Part shown: positions 18,723-27,674 of the stretch, piece after piece | Layout: the number at the start of each line of letters is the position of its first letter | Position numbering within the stretch: the first letter of the stretch is position 1 | Assembly (NCBI RefSeq): GCF_036017035.1 | Contig: NZ_JAYXHS010000001.1 | Location: forward strand, 1,116,001 to 1,180,000 | Reading direction: 5' to 3' | Length of the DNA stretch: 64,000 nt | Origin: Viridibacterium silvisoli | Lineage (GTDB): Bacteria > Pseudomonadota > Gammaproteobacteria > Burkholderiales > Rhodocyclaceae | Program-made: the position numbers and the translations under genes | The notes under the pieces: model-generated | Told to the model about the DNA's origin: nothing | The model's input: the letters and a program-made list of their open reading frames with translations, nothing else | Database searches by the model: none

Positions 18723-19703
18723 TCAGGTCTGGGCGCGGCTCTTCTTGAAGGCTTCGCCCTCAAGGACGTCGACATGGAAGCGCGGCCGGTCCTTGGTCTC
18801 GCTGTAGATCTTCGCCACGTATTCGCCGATCACACCCAGGCTCAGGAGCTGCACACCGCCGAGGAAATACATCGGGATAACGGTGGACGCCCAACCGGGG
18901 AGCGCCTCTTCGGTGAACAACCGCAGGAGCAAGCCCCACGCCGTCATGCCGAGCGCGGCCAGCGAGACGAGTGTGCCGATGCTGGTGATCAGGCGTAGTG
19001 GATAGGTCGAGAAAGAAGTGACGCCCTGCCAGGCGAAGGACAGCATCTTCTTCAGCGGGTACTTCGATTCACCGGCGAAGCGTTCGGCGCGATCGTATTC
19101 GACGACGGAGTTCGCATAACCGAGCAGGCGCACCATGCCGCGCAGGAAGAGATTGCTCTCGCGATATTCCGACAGCGAATCGAGCGCGCGGCGGCTCATC
19201 AGGCGGTAGTCGGCATGGTTGAAGACGATGTCGACTTTCATCGCGGCCATGAGTTTGTAGTAGCCCTCGGCCGTGAAGCGCTTGAAGAAGGTGTCGGTAT
19301 CGCGACGCTTGCGCACGCCGTAGACGATGTCATCGCCGTTGCGGAAGTTGCGGATCATCTGCGGAATGACTTCGAGGTCGTCCTGCAGGTCGGCGTCGAC
19401 GCTGATGAGGGCGTCGCCGGGCGCAGTCATGAGACCGCAGAACAGCGCATTCTGGTGGCCCCGGTTGCGCGACAGCTTGATGCCGCAGATCTCCTTGTGC
19501 GCGGCTGAGAGCTCCTTGATGAGCGCCCAGGTCTTGTCACGGCTGCCATCATCAACGTAGAAAACAGCGCTGTCCGGCGTGATCAGGCTTTCGCTCTTCA
19601 TCCGCTCGAGCAGCACGATGAGGCGAGAGGTGGTCTCGCGCAGGACCTCTTCCTCGTTGTAACAGGGAATGACCAAGCCGATGGTGGGCGGCGTCGTTGA
19701 CAT
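18723..19703 (-). CDS. GtrB-like family 2 glycosyltransferase (polyprenyl-phosphate sugar synthase)
   Basis: A 326-residue protein. The N-terminal GT2 domain has LVIPCYNEEEVL (about residues 10-21), YVDDGSRD and the metal site DADLQDD. Two C-terminal membrane segments (about residues 235-300) are typical of GtrB and DPM1-like enzymes, which attach a sugar to polyprenyl phosphate at the inner membrane. The gene starts 2 bp after the stop of a gtrA-like gene, the usual pairing for a sugar-loading and flipping module. Confidence 0.9.
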   Translation of the reverse strand: MSTTPPTIGLVIPCYNEEEVLRETTSRLIVLLERMKSESLITPDSAVFYVDDGSRDKTWALIKELSAAHKEICGIKLSRNRGHQNALFCGLMTAPGDALISVDADLQDDLEVIPQMIRNFRNGDDIVYGVRKRRDTDTFFKRFTAEGYYKLMAAMKVDIVFNHADYRLMSRRALDSLSEYRESNLFLRGMVRLLGYANSVVEYDRAERFAGESKYPLKKMLSFAWQGVTSFSTYPLRLITSIGTLVSLAALGMTAWGLLLRLFTEEALPGWASTVIPMYFLGGVQLLSLGVIGEYVAKIYSETKDRPRFHVDVLEGEAFKKSRAQT

Positions 19704-19705
19704 CG

Positions 19706-20095
19706 TTATTGCCTCTTGCGAAAGGTCCAGACAGCGTTGACGGTGTAGTTCCAGATGAAGACCACGCCGGTCGCACATAGTTGTGCCAGCCAGATTGGCA
19801 CATTCAGCAGCAGAAGACCGTGCAGAACGCCACTGTTGATGAGCAGACCCGCACACAGCGTCACGAGAAAGCGCGGAATGTTCTGCTGATGCCCACCCCC
19901 GCCACCCTGGAAGGTGAAGCGAGCATTGGCCCAGTAATTGAACGCGGCGCTGATCAGGAAGCCCGCGTTGGATGCCGGTACCGCCGACATGCCCACGCCT
20001 GCAACCAGCGCCCACATGATGAGGTACTGCAGGCCGGTTGCGCCGCCGCCGACCAGCAGGAAGCGCAGGAAGCTATTGAGATTGATATTGCTCAT
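19706..20095 (-). CDS. GtrA family membrane protein (copy 2)
   Basis: A 129-residue protein with four membrane segments of the GtrA type: FLRFLLVGGGATGLQYLIM at the start, NAGFLISAAFNYWANARFTF in the middle and FIWNYTVNAVWTFRKRQ at the end. GtrA proteins are thought to translocate polyprenyl-phosphate sugars. It is the first gene of a tight pair with the GtrB-like transferase. The relation to copy 1 at 15313 is distant, and each copy lies with a different glycosyltransferase. Confidence 0.87.
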   Translation of the reverse strand: MSNINLNSFLRFLLVGGGATGLQYLIMWALVAGVGMSAVPASNAGFLISAAFNYWANARFTFQGGGGGHQQNIPRFLVTLCAGLLINSGVLHGLLLLNVPIWLAQLCATGVVFIWNYTVNAVWTFRKRQ

Positions 20096-20117
20096 GGCAC
20101 TTTCTTGTAGTTATCGT

Positions 20118-20142
20118 CCGGCGCCCCTCCCTTGGGCGCCGG
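20118..20142 (-). terminator. strong stem-loop downstream of topB
   Basis: CCGGCGCCC (20118-20126) pairs perfectly with GGGCGCCGG (20134-20142). It lies 17 bases past the topB stop. There is no T run on the minus strand, so it is not a classical intrinsic terminator, but it may stop or protect the topB transcript. Confidence 0.4.
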
Positions 20143-20158
20143 TGCCGCGAGGCTTGTC

Positions 20159-22825
20159 TCAGCTGGCCGTCGTCGCCTTCTTGGCCTTGCTGGCAGCAGG
20201 CTTCTTTGCGGCTACGGTCTTTGTTGCCGTTGCTTTTTTTGCCGCCGGTTTCTTGGCTGCCGGTTTGGCCGCGGCTTTCTCCGGCGCAGCGTCTTCGGTC
20301 TCTTCCGTCGCGCCTGCCTTGGCCTTGGTGCTGGTAGCCGGTTTTGCCTTGGCGCCTGCCGCCTTGGCCTTTGGCTCGCGCTTCTCGAACTCGAAGCTCA
20401 CCTTGCCGTCGGCGCCACGCACGAGGAATGCCGAGAATTTGCGGCGCGTACGTGCCGAGATGAAGCCGGTCAACAGATCGGTTCTACCGCCCGACAGCAG
20501 CTTCTCCATTTGCTCGCGTTCGATCGGCTGCTGCAGGATCACCTTGCCGGAACGGAAGTCACAGCTCTTGCCCGCGCCAAGCGATTTCTCGCACACGAAA
20601 GCCATGCCATGTTCATACACGCCGGACTGGCATTTGGGGCAAGGGCCGAGCGAGGTCTGACCAGAAAAATCTGGCGGCTCGCCGCTTTCATCCTCGCGCG
20701 GCTGACCGAAGTCGAACTCTGGCAGCTTGTCGTCGTTCAGCTTGATCTCGGCGTTGAAGGCGCGCCCCATCTTGTTGCGGAAACCCGTCAGCGGACCGAC
20801 CTTCCCGGTCGACAGCAGGGTTTCGATTTCGCTGATTTCGAACTGACGGCTGGCGACGATTTTCCACAGCGAATAATCACAGTTCTGGCACTGGAACTTC
20901 TTGTAGTTCTCCTTGATGACGCCGCCGCACTTCGGGCAAGGCGTCTGCAGCGTGGCGAAGTCGCCAGGCACGGTGTCGGACTCGAATTTCTTGGCGCGCT
21001 CGACGATCTCGCGCGTCATCTGCTCGATGTGACCCATGAAGTCGGCGCGCGTGAGCAGGCCCTTTTCCATCTGCGCCAGCTTGTATTCCCATTCACCGGT
21101 CAATTCCGGCGAGGACAGCTCCGTGACGCCAAGACCGCGCAGCAGCGTGATCAGCGAGAAGGCCTTGGCCGTTGGAATCAACTCACGACCTTCGCGCAGC
21201 ATATAGGTTTCTGCGATCAGGTTTTCGATGATCTGCGCACGTGTGGCTGGCGTGCCGAGGCCGCGCCCGGCCATGGCCGCGCGCAGCTCTTCGTCGTCAA
21301 CCAGCTTGCCTGCGCCTTCCATGGCGGACAGCAGGGTTGCTTCGTTGTAGCGTGCTGGCGGCTTGGTCACATTGGCCTTGACCAGCACCTCATCCGTCTT
21401 GACCGTTTCACCCGGCTTGACCGGCACGAGCGAACCGGTTGCGCCTTCTTCACCGTCACCGGCGCCTTCCTTGCCATACACAGCCAGCCAGCCTGGATTG
21501 ACCAGCACCTTGCCCTCGGTCTTGAAGGCCTCGCCCTCGACGCGCGTGATACGCGTCGTGATCTGGTATTCGGCGGCAGGGTAGAACACCGACAGGAAAC
21601 GCTTGGTGACCAGGTCGTAGATCTTCTGCTCGGCTTCCGACAGGTTCTTCGGTTCGGTGCCGGTCGGGATGATGGCGAAGTGGTCCGAGATCTTGGCGTT
21701 GTTGAAGATGCGCTTGTTCGGGTGCACCCAACCGTTCTTGATGATCTCGGTGGCGAAATTCTTGTACTCGCTTGGCAGTGCGCCGAGGATGGCAGGTACG
21801 GTCGCCACATAGTCTTCCGGCAGCGCGCGTGCGTCGGTACGCGGATAGGTCAGCACCTTATGCTTTTCGTAGAGGGCCTGAGCGATCTGCAAGGTCGTAC
21901 GCGCCGAGAAACCGAAGCGACCGTTACCTTCGCGTTGCAGCGAAGTCAGGTCGAAGAGCAGTGGCGAAAGCTGGTTGGACGGCTTGGACTCTTCTTCCAC
22001 CGAGCCCGGTTTGCCATCGCACTTGGCGCGGATCGCCTCGGCGCGCTTGACGTCCCACAGGCGTACGGCGGTCGCATGTTCGTCGTCTTCGGGTTTCTTG
22101 AATTTCTCGTCGAACCAGCGGCCGATATAGCCGCCCGCGGCGGCACCGAAATGCCCTTCGACTTCCCAGTAATCGCGCGACTTGAAAGCACGGATGCGCT
22201 CTTCGCGCTCGACGACGATGGCCAGCGTGGGCGTCTGTACGCGGCCCACAGTGGTCAGGTGAAAGCCGCCGGTCTTGGAGTTGAAGGCCGTCATGGCGCG
22301 CGTGCCATTGATACCGATCAGCCAGTCACTCTCGGCGCGACAGGTGGCGGCCTCACGCAGGCCGGACATGTCACTGGATGTGCGTAGCGCCTGGAAGCCA
22401 TCGCGGATGGACTGTGCCGTCATGCTCTGCAGCCACAGGCGACGCTGCGGTTTGGCAGTGCCGGAGTGGTTGGCAATATAAGTAAAGATCAGCTCACCTT
22501 CACGGCCCGCGTCACATGCGTTGATCAGGCCAATGACGTCCTTGCGCTTGATCAGGCGGGTCAGCAGGCGCAGGCGTTCAGCCGTCTTCTCGACAGGGTT
22601 GAGCTTGAAGTGCGGCGGAATGACAGGCAGATGGGCAAAAGACCACTTGCCGCGCTTGACTTCGAATTCTTCGGGAATCGCCAGCTCCAGCAAGTGACCG
22701 ATTGCGGATGACAGAACGTATTCCTCGCTCTCGAAGTAGTCACCGTCGCGGGTAAAGCCGCCGAGCGCCCGCGCAATGTCCTGCGCAACGGAAGGCTTTT
22801 CGGCAATGATCAGCTGTTTGCTCAT
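20159..22825 (-). CDS. topB: DNA topoisomerase III, with Lys/Ala-rich C-terminal tail
   Basis: An 888-residue type IA topoisomerase that relaxes and decatenates DNA. The Toprim start is LIIAEKPSVAQDIARALGGF. NACDAGREGELIF carries the acidic metal triad, and the catalytic Tyr is in LTYPRTDARALPEDY. Two zinc-ribbon-like modules follow (CPKCGGVIKENYKKFQCQNC and CPKCQSGVYEHGMAFVC). The last 85 or so residues are a low-complexity Lys/Ala/Thr tail, probably for DNA contact, like the tail of the HU protein at 4563. The ATG at 22825 fits the family N terminus. Upstream are smg, dprA and the LysM gene. Confidence 0.93.
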   Translation of the reverse strand: MSKQLIIAEKPSVAQDIARALGGFTRDGDYFESEEYVLSSAIGHLLELAIPEEFEVKRGKWSFAHLPVIPPHFKLNPVEKTAERLRLLTRLIKRKDVIGLINACDAGREGELIFTYIANHSGTAKPQRRLWLQSMTAQSIRDGFQALRTSSDMSGLREAATCRAESDWLIGINGTRAMTAFNSKTGGFHLTTVGRVQTPTLAIVVEREERIRAFKSRDYWEVEGHFGAAAGGYIGRWFDEKFKKPEDDEHATAVRLWDVKRAEAIRAKCDGKPGSVEEESKPSNQLSPLLFDLTSLQREGNGRFGFSARTTLQIAQALYEKHKVLTYPRTDARALPEDYVATVPAILGALPSEYKNFATEIIKNGWVHPNKRIFNNAKISDHFAIIPTGTEPKNLSEAEQKIYDLVTKRFLSVFYPAAEYQITTRITRVEGEAFKTEGKVLVNPGWLAVYGKEGAGDGEEGATGSLVPVKPGETVKTDEVLVKANVTKPPARYNEATLLSAMEGAGKLVDDEELRAAMAGRGLGTPATRAQIIENLIAETYMLREGRELIPTAKAFSLITLLRGLGVTELSSPELTGEWEYKLAQMEKGLLTRADFMGHIEQMTREIVERAKKFESDTVPGDFATLQTPCPKCGGVIKENYKKFQCQNCDYSLWKIVASRQFEISEIETLLSTGKVGPLTGFRNKMGRAFNAEIKLNDDKLPEFDFGQPREDESGEPPDFSGQTSLGPCPKCQSGVYEHGMAFVCEKSLGAGKSCDFRSGKVILQQPIEREQMEKLLSGGRTDLLTGFISARTRRKFSAFLVRGADGKVSFEFEKREPKAKAAGAKAKPATSTKAKAGATEETEDAAPEKAAAKPAAKKPAAKKATATKTVAAKKPAASKAKKATTAS

Positions 22826-22928
22826 GCTGTCGGATAGATCCAGAAGGTATGCAGATATGGTGCGAGAGCAGATTTCCCGGGTGGCCATGGCAGGCTGTAC
22901 AACCCCGAGAAAGCCTCTCCAGAATTGA

Positions 22929-23016
22929 GTTCGCCGGGCGAGCCCGGCGAACAATGCGTGTAGATGATAGGCGGCGCTGGAAGAATCGCGCAAGTCGGCA
23001 GCCCACAAAGGCTGCC
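22929..23016 (-). other. two stem-loops in the smg-topB gap
   Basis: The 222-bp gap holds two perfect hairpins. GTTCGCCGGG (22929-22938) pairs with CCCGGCGAAC (22943-22952), and GGCAGCC (22997-23003) pairs with GGCTGCC (23010-23016). They may attenuate read-through from smg into topB. Neither has a T run. Confidence 0.4.
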
Positions 23017-23047
23017 CGGGCAACGCAACATGCCGCCTTGGCCGTAC

Positions 23048-23536
23048 TTAATGAACAGGCAGCACTTCCGTCCACTCGCCGTCTTCTTCGTCGGTTTCTT
23101 CGGTCAGAAGTTCGTCGAGAATCAGCGTGTCCATGCTGGCTTGTTGCTGCCACAGCACCATCAGCACGATGACCTTGAACTTGGACAGCGAGACTTCCGG
23201 CTCGGGCAGTGCCATGGCGCGCTCGATGATCATTTCGCGCTGGCGTGCGTCGAGCGTGCGATTCGCCTCGAGGAAAGCCAGGAAGCCGCGGCAGTCGATA
23301 TCGACGCGGGCCTGTTCTTCTTCGGTAAAGATGCGGATCGAGCGGCTGTCAGCGTCAAAGCTGGCCGTGGGCTCGCTGACGATGCAGCGCAGGCCGGAAA
23401 GCCATTCGATGGCCTCGGAGATTTCGCCCTCTTCGAATCCGGCGGCGGAGAGCTTGCGGGCAAGCTGTTCCGGTTCGGCGGGACAAGCCTCGGCGTAGCC
23501 GTAGGTTTCAAATAGAAAGACAAGTATGTCGATCAT
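23048..23536 (-). CDS. smg: Smg family protein (DUF494)
   Basis: A 162-residue protein starting MIDILVFLFETYGYAE, the hallmark of the Smg family, and rich in acidic residues. Its function is unknown. The family is conserved beside dprA and topoisomerase genes in beta- and gammaproteobacteria, as here. It follows dprA by 46 bp on the same strand. Confidence 0.9.
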   Translation of the reverse strand: MIDILVFLFETYGYAEACPAEPEQLARKLSAAGFEEGEISEAIEWLSGLRCIVSEPTASFDADSRSIRIFTEEEQARVDIDCRGFLAFLEANRTLDARQREMIIERAMALPEPEVSLSKFKVIVLMVLWQQQASMDTLILDELLTEETDEEDGEWTEVLPVH

Positions 23537-23582
23537 ATGCGCGTTCCCTCGGCATGCACCTTCTTACTGGTCAGAACGGTGC

Positions 23583-24671
23583 TTATTGGATTCTTTGCAG
23601 CCTTCCACCCGGCAGGCGTTCTACATGCCCTTCGAGTTCCAGTACTGTCAGCATGGCGAAGAGTGAATCGGCCGTCAAGCCAGCGCGTTCCGAGAGTGTG
23701 TCGGGGTCGACAGGGTCGAAGCCGATCAGGGAGAGCAGTCGTGAGGTCTCGTCCGGCAGTTCCTGCGTTGTTGCAGGTCCTGCCAGGCGCGGTGCGCTGC
23801 TGTCCCAGCGCAATTCTTCAAGCACGTCCTGAGCACTTTCAACGAGTTTGGCACCTTGCTTGATGAGTTGATGACAGCCTTTGGCGAGCGGCGAGTGGAT
23901 CGAGCCGGGAATGGCGAACACGTCGCGTCCCTGTTCCAGCGCCATGCGCGCCGTGATCAGGGAGCCACTTCCGACAGCCGCCTCGACGACCAGTACGCCA
24001 CGCGACAGGCCGGAAATCAGCCGGTTACGGCGCGGAAAATTGTAAGCAGCGGCCGGCGTGCCAAGCGCGAATTCGCTGATGACAACACCGCTTTCTGCGA
24101 TTTGCCGCGCCAGATCGGCGTTGCTGGCGGGATAAATGCGATCAGCGCCAGTGCCGATCACGGCAACCGTACTGCCTGAGCCACCGAGCGCGCCGCGATG
24201 AGCGGCAGCGTCGATGCCAAGTGCCAGGCCGCTGATGACGGTCAGCCCAGCTTGTGACAGCGCCCGCGCAAATGCCTCGGCATTGCCATTGCCTTGTGCT
24301 GTGGCGTTGCGTGAGCCGACGAGTGCGATTGCGGGACGATTGAGTAGCGCGATGTTGCCCTTGGCGTATATCAGGCAGGGCGGATCGGCGGTCTGTAGCA
24401 GGCTTTGCGGGAAAGCCTGGTCGGCAAGCGTCAGGATGTGGTTGCCGGGCTCGGCGATCCAGGCTTGGGCGCGAGCAATGAAGACTTCTGCATCATGCGC
24501 CAGCAACTGGTCGGCCAGCTTGTTGCCGATGATCTCGGCCAGCGCAGAGCGTTTTGCGGCGAAGACTTGCTCAGGCAGCCCGAACGCTGCCAGTAGCTGG
24601 CGCTGGCGTTCCGGGCCTATCCCCGGAACGCTGGTCAGACGCAACCAGGAGTGGAGTTCCTGCTTGCTCAC
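23583..24671 (-). CDS. dprA: DNA-processing protein DprA (Smf)
   Basis: A 362-residue protein that loads RecA on incoming single-stranded DNA during natural transformation. It has an N-terminal helix-hairpin-helix region (PGIGPERQRQLLAAFG), a Rossmann-like DNA-binding core with ALVGSRNATAQGN, GLALGIDAAAHRGAL and VAVIGTGADRIYPASN, and a C-terminal winged-helix domain (about residues 300-362). All parts are intact. It lies between the LysM gene (14 bp upstream) and smg. Confidence 0.94.
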   Translation of the reverse strand: MSKQELHSWLRLTSVPGIGPERQRQLLAAFGLPEQVFAAKRSALAEIIGNKLADQLLAHDAEVFIARAQAWIAEPGNHILTLADQAFPQSLLQTADPPCLIYAKGNIALLNRPAIALVGSRNATAQGNGNAEAFARALSQAGLTVISGLALGIDAAAHRGALGGSGSTVAVIGTGADRIYPASNADLARQIAESGVVISEFALGTPAAAYNFPRRNRLISGLSRGVLVVEAAVGSGSLITARMALEQGRDVFAIPGSIHSPLAKGCHQLIKQGAKLVESAQDVLEELRWDSSAPRLAGPATTQELPDETSRLLSLIGFDPVDPDTLSERAGLTADSLFAMLTVLELEGHVERLPGGRLQRIQ

Positions 24672-24685
24672 TTACCGGTAGTGAC

Positions 24686-25780
24686 TCAGGGTGCGACAGC
24701 CGAATCGCCGACTTGCACGGGCAAGGAGCTGTCGAGGACGATGGCGTAGGAGACGCGATTGAAAACGCGGAACACCATGGCCAGCCCGAACCGCTCGCTG
24801 GGCAACGGAATATATTGGGCTTTCTCGTCACCGGTACGACCGCGGTAGGTCGCATTGCCGCGATAGCGATCAAGCCCGATGACCTGACCCGGCTCGATGT
24901 ACTTGTCGCGTCCGGCGTTGATGGTGATGATGCCGAAGCGGCCGGTTTGCTCAAGGCCTCCATAGATGCTGGCGACCGCCGCATCCAGGTTGGCGGGTGC
25001 TGGGCGGGGCACGGGTGCAAACGCGGTTTCCTTGCCCGTAGGCAACAACAGATCGCTGGCTTGCACTTCGTGCTTGACCTTGGTGACCTGGAGGGCTGCA
25101 GCGGTTGAGCCATTCTCAGGCGTGGTCACACGGGCATTGCCTACCAGCACGGACTCGTAACCAAGCACCTCACCGTTGATCGGATCCTTGATCGGCGTGC
25201 CCGGGCGATAGATCGACCAGGCGTCCTGGCCTGGCGCCAGATGACGCGCGAAAACGGTGGAATTGGCGCCAATGACGACGCGGTCTTCCTGCAGGGCGAT
25301 GACGGTGCCCGAATTCGCCAGATCAGCTGCGTCCGTCACCAGGGGCTCAATCAGCAGAGCCTGGATGTATTGCAGCGGCACTGCGGACAGTGCGTTGGCC
25401 GGCGTGGAATAGACTTGTGGCGAGAGCTTCTCGTAAGGGCTGGCCTGGCTGCCAGGAGCCGTCAACGACAGCGTGGGGCCATTCGGGCCGTTGCGATCGA
25501 GGTAGACGACCTGTCCGGGGTAGATCCAGTGCGGGTTCTTGATCTGTTCGGTGTTGAGCTTCCAGATCTCGGGCCAGCGCCAGGGCGATTTGAGGAACTT
25601 GCCGGAAATCCCCCACAGGGTGTCGCCCTTGACGACGGTGTAGCTATCCGGCGCGTTGTCGGCCAACTCCAGCTTGTCTTTGCTGGCGGTAGCGCTTTGG
25701 GCTTGCGCCAAGGCAGAGCCCGTTACGCCAGTCGTCAAGGCCGCAAGCGCCAGGAAAAGCGCAGAAGAGAAGCGTTTCAT
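24686..25780 (-). CDS. LysM domain-containing secreted protein
   Basis: A 364-residue protein with a signal peptide (residues 1-25, ending ALA). A LysM peptidoglycan-binding domain covers about residues 46-96 (YTVVKGDTLWGISGKFL to IYPGQVVYL). The remaining 260 residues have no motif I recognise; this layout is common for the protein encoded before dprA in betaproteobacteria. The ATG at 25780 begins the signal peptide; an in-frame start ten codons upstream is less likely. It is divergent from def, with 244 bp between the starts. Confidence 0.88.
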   Translation of the reverse strand: MKRFSSALFLALAALTTGVTGSALAQAQSATASKDKLELADNAPDSYTVVKGDTLWGISGKFLKSPWRWPEIWKLNTEQIKNPHWIYPGQVVYLDRNGPNGPTLSLTAPGSQASPYEKLSPQVYSTPANALSAVPLQYIQALLIEPLVTDAADLANSGTVIALQEDRVVIGANSTVFARHLAPGQDAWSIYRPGTPIKDPINGEVLGYESVLVGNARVTTPENGSTAAALQVTKVKHEVQASDLLLPTGKETAFAPVPRPAPANLDAAVASIYGGLEQTGRFGIITINAGRDKYIEPGQVIGLDRYRGNATYRGRTGDEKAQYIPLPSERFGLAMVFRVFNRVSYAIVLDSSLPVQVGDSAVAP

Positions 25781-26024
25781 AGCCAACCCCGTTTGGTGAT
25801 GGGTGCACACATTCGATGTGCTTGGTTAGACAAGCCGCGGGTGCCGTACAAGGCCTGCACCGCGAGGCGCAAACTATTTGCGCCCTTTCTTGCCAAAGTG
25901 ACTTGAGATAACGGCTGCATGCCCGAAAAATATATAATCTTCAGCAATGTGCATGCTCAAGTATTGCATTAGATTCTGCACGTAGCAGCCTCATCCTTCA
26001 AGGTTTTCGGGATTTTTCAGACAA

Positions 26025-26528
26025 ATGGCCCTGCTGAACATACTTCATTACCCGGACCCGAGACTCCACAAGAAAGCCGTTCCGGTCAAGGTTGTGGACG
26101 ATCGTATCCGACGATTGGTCGCCGACATGGCTGAGACCATGTACGCCGCGCCGGGCATCGGTCTGGCCGCGAATCAGGTCGATGTGCAGGAACGCGTGGT
26201 GGTTATCGACGCGTCCGAAGACAAGTCCGGCCTGCGCGCTTACATCAATCCGGAGATCATCGAGCGTGACGGCGAGCAGATCTGCGAGGAAGGCTGCCTG
26301 TCCGTGCCCGGCGTGTACGAGAAGGTGGCGCGCTCGGCCTGGGTGCGCGTGCGTGCGCTCGACGAGAAAGGCCAGCCCTTCGAGTTCGAGGCGGAAGGAT
26401 TGATGGCCGTGTGCATCCAGCACGAGATCGATCACCTGGATGGCAAGGTATTCGTCGAGCACCTCTCACTCCTCAAGCAGAACCGCATCAAGGTCAAGCT
26501 TCAGAAGCGCTCGCGCATCACCGCCTGA
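26025..26528 (+). CDS. def: peptide deformylase
   Basis: A 167-residue metalloenzyme that removes the formyl group from the N terminus of new proteins. All three motifs are intact: GIGLAANQ (44-51), EGCLSVPG with the metal ligand Cys91, and QHEIDH with His133, Glu134 and His137. Length is typical. It is the first gene of the def-fmt pair, 91 bp before fmt. Confidence 0.97.
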   Translation: MALLNILHYPDPRLHKKAVPVKVVDDRIRRLVADMAETMYAAPGIGLAANQVDVQERVVVIDASEDKSGLRAYINPEIIERDGEQICEEGCLSVPGVYEKVARSAWVRVRALDEKGQPFEFEAEGLMAVCIQHEIDHLDGKVFVEHLSLLKQNRIKVKLQKRSRITA

Positions 26529-26619
26529 CGCGGTAAAGCGTTCGCCACGAGGAGACAAGTGGCAGGGCGCGTAAGACTGCTCCCTGCGCTTCATCCCTTA
26601 CTTTTTCTTTCGTATCCCG

Positions 26620-27564
26620 ATGCGTATAGCTTTCGCCGGAACTCCGGAATTTGCGGCCTCCGCTCTGCAGGCTTTGTTGGCTGCGGGTTTTGACGTACCG
26701 CTCGTCCTGACGCAGCCGGACCGCCCGGCGGGCCGCGGCATGAGCCTGCACGCCAGTGCGGTCAAACAGGTTGCGCTGGGCGCCGGTATTGCCGTCGATC
26801 AGCCAGAAAAGCTGCGCACGCCCGAGCAGCAGCAAAGCTTGCGCGACTGCGCGCCGGAGGTGTTGGTGGTGGCTGCGTACGGACTCATCCTGCCGCAAGC
26901 GGTGCTGGATATTCCGCGCCTGGGCTGCCTGAACATTCACGCCTCCCTTCTGCCGCGCTGGCGCGGTGCGGCGCCGATCCATCGCGCGATCGAAGCCGGA
27001 GATGCCGAGACCGGCATCACCATCATGCAGATGGATGCCGGGCTGGATACAGGCGCCATGTTGAGCATGCGGTCCCTGCCCATCCTGGCCAGCGACACCA
27101 CGGCCAGCCTGCATGACAAGCTGGCCGCACTCGGTGGCGAAATGATCGTCGCGGCGTTGCGGGCGCTGGAGAAAGGCGAGTTGGCTGCGGTGCCGCAGCC
27201 CGCCGAGGGCGTGACCTACGCCAGCAAGATCGCCAAGAGCGAAAGTGCGCTGGATTTCAGCCAGTCAGCCATCGTGCTGGCGCGGCGCCTGCGGGCTTTC
27301 GATCCTTTTCCGGCGGGTGCAGCAAGCGTCAACGGCGTGACCATCAAATTGTGGGCGGCTGAAGTGGTAGATGAAGCGCGGGATCGCACCGGCCAAGCGG
27401 GCGAGGTGCTCGAAGTCAGCGATGCCGGCGTGGTGGTGGCTTGCGGTGAAGGCGCCTTGCGTCTGACCGAACTGCAGAAGCCGGGCGGCAAGCGCTTGCC
27501 GGTGCGCGAATTCCTGCGCGGGTTTCCGATCGAGGCAGGCACAAGCTTCAGCAAGGCTGCGTAG
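26620..27564 (+). CDS. fmt: methionyl-tRNA formyltransferase
   Basis: A 314-residue enzyme that formylates initiator Met-tRNA with 10-formyl-tetrahydrofolate. The catalytic residues are present: Asn105 and His107 in NIHASLLPRWRGA, and Asp143 in GLDTG. The C-terminal OB-like domain follows from about residue 205. It acts with Def, encoded just upstream. Downstream one would often find rsmB, but here there is a pair of palindromes and then a convergent gene. Confidence 0.97.
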   Translation: MRIAFAGTPEFAASALQALLAAGFDVPLVLTQPDRPAGRGMSLHASAVKQVALGAGIAVDQPEKLRTPEQQQSLRDCAPEVLVVAAYGLILPQAVLDIPRLGCLNIHASLLPRWRGAAPIHRAIEAGDAETGITIMQMDAGLDTGAMLSMRSLPILASDTTASLHDKLAALGGEMIVAALRALEKGELAAVPQPAEGVTYASKIAKSESALDFSQSAIVLARRLRAFDPFPAGAASVNGVTIKLWAAEVVDEARDRTGQAGEVLEVSDAGVVVACGEGALRLTELQKPGGKRLPVREFLRGFPIEAGTSFSKAA

Positions 27565-27663
27565 GGCGGAACACCTTTGGCGGTTCCGCCGGGCTTGGGC
27601 CTGTATTTACCTTGAGCAAAGCTGCCTCTCGGTGGCTGGCGGAACCTCCTTCGGAGCTCCGCC
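27565..27663. repeat. paired REP-like palindromes between fmt and the YecA-like gene
   Basis: Two stem-loops lie in the 110-bp gap between convergent genes. GGCGGAAC (27565-27572) pairs with GTTCCGCC (27583-27590). GGCGGA (27638-27643) pairs with TCCGCC (27658-27663), with an inner CTCC/GGAG stem. The outer flanks GTAGGGCGGA and TCCGCCCTA are themselves inverted copies, as in bacterial BIME elements. They may also end transcription of both genes. Confidence 0.55.
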
Positions 27664-27674
27664 CTAGCCGGCCG

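Noticed and set aside
20132..22387. Open plus-strand frame of about 750 codons opposite topB
   Set aside because: It is a GC-driven antisense frame with no recognisable domain; topB motifs are intact on the other strand.
25903..25938. TTGAGA and TATAAT as a def promoter
   Set aside because: The spacing is 24 bp, too long for sigma70; only the -10-like box is convincing.
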